Shown here in pieces: positions 60,855 through 64,000 of a stretch of DNA of 64,000 nucleotides (its first letter is position 1; the number at the start of each line of letters is the position of its first letter). A model generated the notes under the pieces. It was not told the origin of the DNA, searched no databases, and worked only from the letters and a program-made list of their open reading frames with translations. Location of the stretch: contig NZ_JYJF01000002.1 of the NCBI RefSeq assembly GCF_000955975.1, positions 124,001-188,000 on the forward strand, given 5' to 3'. The stretch is from Saccharothrix sp. ST-888 (GTDB taxonomy: Bacteria > Actinomycetota > Actinomycetes > Streptomycetales > Streptomycetaceae). The position numbers were made by a program, and so were the translations under genes.

Positions 60855-62948
60855 GTGAGCGACACCACCGATCTGATGGGCGCGCGCCCGGACGCCGAGG
60901 CGTCGGACGCAGCCGCCGCCCCCGCGGCTCCGGCGCGGCGCCGTCGTACCGCTGCCGCGGGCCTGGACGGCCTGGTCCTGGCCGAGCTGCAGAAGCTCGC
61001 CTCGACCCTCGGAATCAGCGGTACCGGACGCATGCGCAAGAGCCAGCTGATCGAGGCCATCAAGGAGAAGAGCGGCGGGGACCCGCTGCTCGCCGGTGCC
61101 GCGGCCTCGGCCGCGCCGGCCGCCAAGCGGGCCGCCAAGGCCGCTCCCGCCGCTGCGGCCCCGGCCGCGGAGGAGGCGAAGCCGGTCCGCCGCACGCGGG
61201 CCGCCGCTGCCGCCACCGCCGAGCCGGCCGCCCAGATCGAGATCCCGGTCCAGGCCGCCGCCGAGACCACGACCGCCCCCGCCAGGGCCGAGCGGACCCG
61301 TCGCCGGGCCACCTCGGCGGCCGGTGCGCCGACCGCCGAGGCCGCCGCCGCCGAGCCGACCGCCACCGTGGTCGCCGAGGCCAAGGCCGAGACCCGGACC
61401 GAGCCCCGCACCGACGGCAAGCCCGCCGAGGGCCGCGGCTTCGACGCCGAGGCGCGCACCGACACCCGTCGCGACCGCCGTGAGCGCCGTGACCGCCGTG
61501 ACGGCGAGCGCCCGGAGGCCGGAGAGGCCCAGGCCGGGCAGGACGGCGACGGCCGCGAGTCGCGCCGTGAGCGCCGCAGCCGCCGGGACCGCCGTGAGGG
61601 CGGCCAGCCGGCGCAGCCGCAGGGCCAGCAGGCCGTGCAGGACGGCGGCCAGGGCCGTCAGCCCGCCGCCCAGCCCGCCCAGCAGGGCGGCTTCGAGGAC
61701 GACGAGTTCGGCGACGGCCGTCGTGGCCGCCGCGGGCGCTACCGCGACCGCCGTGGCCGTGGCCGCCGCGAGGGCTTCGAGGGTGGTACCCCGGAGCCGC
61801 AGATCGGCGACGACGACGTCCTGATCCCGGTCGCGGGCATCCTGGACATCCTCGACAACTACGCGTTCGTCCGGACCTCCGGCTACCTGCCGGGCCAGAA
61901 CGACGTCTACGTCTCGCTCGCCCAGGTCCGCAAGCACGGCCTGCGCAAGGGTGACGCCATCACCGGTGCGGTGCGCCAGCCGCGCGACGGTGAGCGCCGG
62001 GAGAAGTTCAACGCCATGGTGCGGCTGGACTCGGTCAACGGCATGGACCCGGACAGCGGCCGCAACCGCCCCGAGTTCGGCAAGCTGACGCCGCTGTACC
62101 CGCAGGAGCGCCTGCGCCTGGAGACCGACCCGGGCGTCCTGACCACCCGCATCATCGACCTGGTGTCGCCGATCGGCAAGGGTCAGCGTGGTCTGATCGT
62201 CGCCCCGCCGAAGACCGGCAAGACGATGATCATGCAGGCGATCGCCAACGCGATCACCCACAACAACCCCGAGTGCCACCTGATGGTCGTCCTGGTGGAC
62301 GAGCGTCCGGAAGAGGTCACCGACATGCAGCGGTCGGTGAAGGGCGAGGTCATCTCCTCGACCTTCGACCGCCCGGCCGAGGACCACACCGTGGTCGCCG
62401 AGCTCGCCATCGAGCGTGCCAAGCGCCTGGTGGAGCTGGGCCACGACGTGGTGATCCTGCTGGACTCGATCACCCGCCTGGGCCGCGCCTACAACCTGGC
62501 GGCGCCCGCCTCCGGCCGCATCCTGTCCGGTGGTGTCGACTCGACCGCGCTGTACCCGCCGAAGAAGTTCTTCGGTGCCGCGCGCAACATCGAGAACGGC
62601 GGCTCGCTCACCATCCTCGCCACGGCCCTCGTGGAGACCGGCTCCCGGGCCGACGAGGTGGTCTTCGAGGAGTTCAAGGGCACCGGCAACATGGAGCTCA
62701 AGCTCGACCGCAAGCTCTCGGACAAGCGCATCTTCCCGGCCGTCGACGTCGACGCGTCCTCCACCCGCAAGGAGGAGATCCTGCTGGGCAACGAGGAGTT
62801 GGCCATCACCTGGAAGCTCCGCCGGGTGCTGCACGCGCTCGACTCGCAGCAGGCGATCGAGCTGCTGCTGGACAAGATGAAGCAGACCAAGAGCAACGCC
62901 GAGTTCCTGATGCAGATCGCCAAGACCACGCCGGGCTCCGGCGACTGA
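60855..62948 (+). CDS. rho: Transcription termination factor Rho
   Basis: A 697-residue hexameric RNA helicase. After an N-terminal helix bundle (LAELQKLASTLGISGTGRMR) comes an actinobacterial insertion of about 250 residues, Ala-rich then Arg/Asp/Gly-rich (RRDRRERRDRRDGERPE, RRGRYRDRRGRGRR), which probably binds RNA. The cold-shock-like RNA site follows (ILDILDNYAFVRTSGYLPG). The motor has P-loop IVAPPKTGKTMIMQ near residue 450, VDERPEEVTDM and the Q/R-loop elements. It starts at GTG with GGAAGGA 8 bases upstream. A strong terminator follows. Confidence 0.97.
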   Translation: MSDTTDLMGARPDAEASDAAAAPAAPARRRRTAAAGLDGLVLAELQKLASTLGISGTGRMRKSQLIEAIKEKSGGDPLLAGAAASAAPAAKRAAKAAPAAAAPAAEEAKPVRRTRAAAAATAEPAAQIEIPVQAAAETTTAPARAERTRRRATSAAGAPTAEAAAAEPTATVVAEAKAETRTEPRTDGKPAEGRGFDAEARTDTRRDRRERRDRRDGERPEAGEAQAGQDGDGRESRRERRSRRDRREGGQPAQPQGQQAVQDGGQGRQPAAQPAQQGGFEDDEFGDGRRGRRGRYRDRRGRGRREGFEGGTPEPQIGDDDVLIPVAGILDILDNYAFVRTSGYLPGQNDVYVSLAQVRKHGLRKGDAITGAVRQPRDGERREKFNAMVRLDSVNGMDPDSGRNRPEFGKLTPLYPQERLRLETDPGVLTTRIIDLVSPIGKGQRGLIVAPPKTGKTMIMQAIANAITHNNPECHLMVVLVDERPEEVTDMQRSVKGEVISSTFDRPAEDHTVVAELAIERAKRLVELGHDVVILLDSITRLGRAYNLAAPASGRILSGGVDSTALYPPKKFFGAARNIENGGSLTILATALVETGSRADEVVFEEFKGTGNMELKLDRKLSDKRIFPAVDVDASSTRKEEILLGNEELAITWKLRRVLHALDSQQAIELLLDKMKQTKSNAEFLMQIAKTTPGSGD

Positions 62949-62962
62949 CGATCCGTTCGACA

Positions 62963-62996
62963 CGAGCCCCGGACCGCACTGGCGGTCCGGGGCTCG
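62963..62996 (+). terminator. Terminator of rho
   Basis: CGAGCCCCGGACCGC and GCGGTCCGGGGCTCG form a perfect 15-bp stem with loop ACTG, 14 bp past the rho stop. Confidence 0.88.
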
Positions 62997-63087
62997 CCCG
63001 CGTTCTAAGGAGAACTTAAGAGAAAGGCTTATCAGCCTCTGCTTCGCTTATGCTCGAAATGACTGCAGTCAAGGAGCGGGGGGCGAT

Positions 63088-64000
63088 ATGGCCGACCACC
63101 GGAAGAATCGCGGGCGGCGCGGCAGATGGCTGCGGATCGCCCTGTTCACATTGGCCGGTCTGCTCGTTCTGGGCGGCGGGGCCGCCGGATATGCGTACTG
63201 GCGGCTGAACCACAACATCACGGGCGTGGACATCAACGCCCAGCTCGGCACCGCCCGTCCGCCCGCGGCCACCGACGGCTCGTTCAACGTTCTGGTGCTG
63301 GGCTCGGATTCGCGCAGCGGCAACAACGGCAGCCTGGCCGGCGGCGACACCGACGGCACCGCGCGTTCGGACACCGCGATGGTCGTGCACGTCAACCAGA
63401 GCCATACCGCGGCCAGTGTGGTCAGCATTCCCCGGGACACTCTGGTGGCCCGTCCCGAATGCCTTACCACCAGCGGGAAAACCGTTCCCGCAGTGAAGAG
63501 CGCGATGTACAACTCCGCCTTCGAGACCGGCGGTCCAGCCTGTGCGGTGAAGACCACCGAACGGCTGACCGGGCTGCGGATGGATCATTTCGTGGAGATC
63601 GACTTCTCCGGTTTCGCGAATTTCATAGACGCGATCGGCGGGGTGGACGTGACCACCACGGTGAACATCAAGGACAAGGACAGCGGCCTCGACCTCGCGG
63701 CCGGCGACCACCACCTGGGCGGTGACCAGGCGCTCGCCTTCGTCCGTACCCGGCACGGTGTCGGCGACGGCAGCGACCTGGGCCGGATCGAGCTGCAGAA
63801 GCAGATGGTGAAGTCGATCATGGCGCAGGCCAGCAGCATCGGGCTGACCTCCAACCCCACCAAGCTCTGGTCGGTGGCCGACCGCCTCACCCGGAGCATC
63901 ACCACCGACTCCGACCTGGCCTCGGTCAACTCGCTGGTCGGGATGGCCGACACCCTCAAGAAGCTCGGCCCGAACGATCTGACGATGGTCACCCTGCCGG
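63088..64000 (+). CDS. LytR-CpsA-Psr (LCP) family cell-wall protein, 3' end outside window
   Basis: 304 codons are visible and the frame is open at the window edge. An N-terminal basic stretch and one membrane segment (IALFTLAGLLVLGGGAAGYA) anchor the protein with its domain outside. LCP motifs follow: FNVLVLGSDSRSG, ARSDTAMVVHV, SIPRDTLV with the conserved Arg-Asp, FVEIDFSGFANFIDAIGGVD and LAFVRTRHGVGDGSDLGRIE. Such enzymes move lipid-linked polymers onto peptidoglycan. AAGGAG lies 11 bases before the ATG. A 12-bp palindrome TGACTGCAGTCA (63060-63071) and TTCTAAGGAGAACTTAAGAG precede it, possibly promoter elements. Confidence 0.93.
   Translation, partial: MADHRKNRGRRGRWLRIALFTLAGLLVLGGGAAGYAYWRLNHNITGVDINAQLGTARPPAATDGSFNVLVLGSDSRSGNNGSLAGGDTDGTARSDTAMVVHVNQSHTAASVVSIPRDTLVARPECLTTSGKTVPAVKSAMYNSAFETGGPACAVKTTERLTGLRMDHFVEIDFSGFANFIDAIGGVDVTTTVNIKDKDSGLDLAAGDHHLGGDQALAFVRTRHGVGDGSDLGRIELQKQMVKSIMAQASSIGLTSNPTKLWSVADRLTRSITTDSDLASVNSLVGMADTLKKLGPNDLTMVTLP

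Noticed and set aside
60852..62963. A minus-strand frame of about 700 codons opposite rho
   Set aside because: Antisense shadow of rho; low-complexity translation with no recognisable motif.

Overview
The window is about 64 kb of very GC-rich DNA with dense genes, frequent GTG starts, purine-rich ribosome binding sites and many perfect GC hairpins between genes. Gene content and order point to Streptomycetaceae (Streptomyces or a close relative such as Kitasatospora). Indicators are wblE beside a PdtaS-like kinase, a SigF/SigH-type sigma factor with its anti-sigma kinase, nickel superoxide dismutase with sodX, a fused 2-oxoglutarate dehydrogenase (Kgd), lon with a HAIR-like site, and an argS-lysA-hom-thrC-thrB-rho block. 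It looks like core chromosome. I see no insertion sequence, prophage, CRISPR array or biosynthetic gene cluster.

Layout. 1-4.6 kb: end of a PdtaS-like sensor kinase, wblE, a lipid kinase, a small membrane protein, sigma factor and anti-sigma factor. 4.7-7 kb: acetyltransferase, divergent sodN/sodX, CGNR zinc-finger protein. 7-14.2 kb: polar amino acid ABC importer with two binding proteins, malic enzyme, MDR dehydrogenase. 14.2-20.4 kb: PadR/DUF4097 pair, DUF6104 protein, kgd. 20.8-26.8 kb: two-component system, rhomboid-like protein, lon. 26.9-30.6 kb: a probable cysteine-type leader peptide, a secreted propeller-like protein, GtrA protein, ROK regulator. 30.7-34 kb: membrane exporter-like protein, MarR and MFS pump. 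34.1-41.2 kb: PiT phosphate transporter with a PHO box, NlpC/P60 hydrolase, ClC-type channel, FdhF/YdeP oxidoreductase.

41.3-47.7 kb is the most disturbed part. It holds a second copy of a roughly 160-bp palindromic repeat (the first is at 12.97 kb), two genes that both lost their 5' ends at one junction, a frameshifted regulator, a C-terminal fragment and a truncated rhomboid-like gene. Intact SRPBCC, Ser/Thr kinase, fumarylacetoacetase-like and TetR genes lie between them.

47.7-64 kb: DUF885 protein, secreted serine protease, membrane methyltransferase, small secreted protein, tRNA-Arg(CCG), single-domain response regulator, argS, the aspartate-family block lysA-hom-thrC-thrB, rho, and the start of an LCP cell-wall protein cut by the window edge.

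The most promising leads are the leader peptide plus hairpin before a secreted protein of unknown role, the dispersed palindromic repeat family, the double 5'-deletion scar, and several operator-like palindromes (wblE, PadR/DUF4097, MarR/MFS, ROK, pitH, lon, thrB). All assignments come from reading the sequence and from recalled family knowledge; no database search was run.
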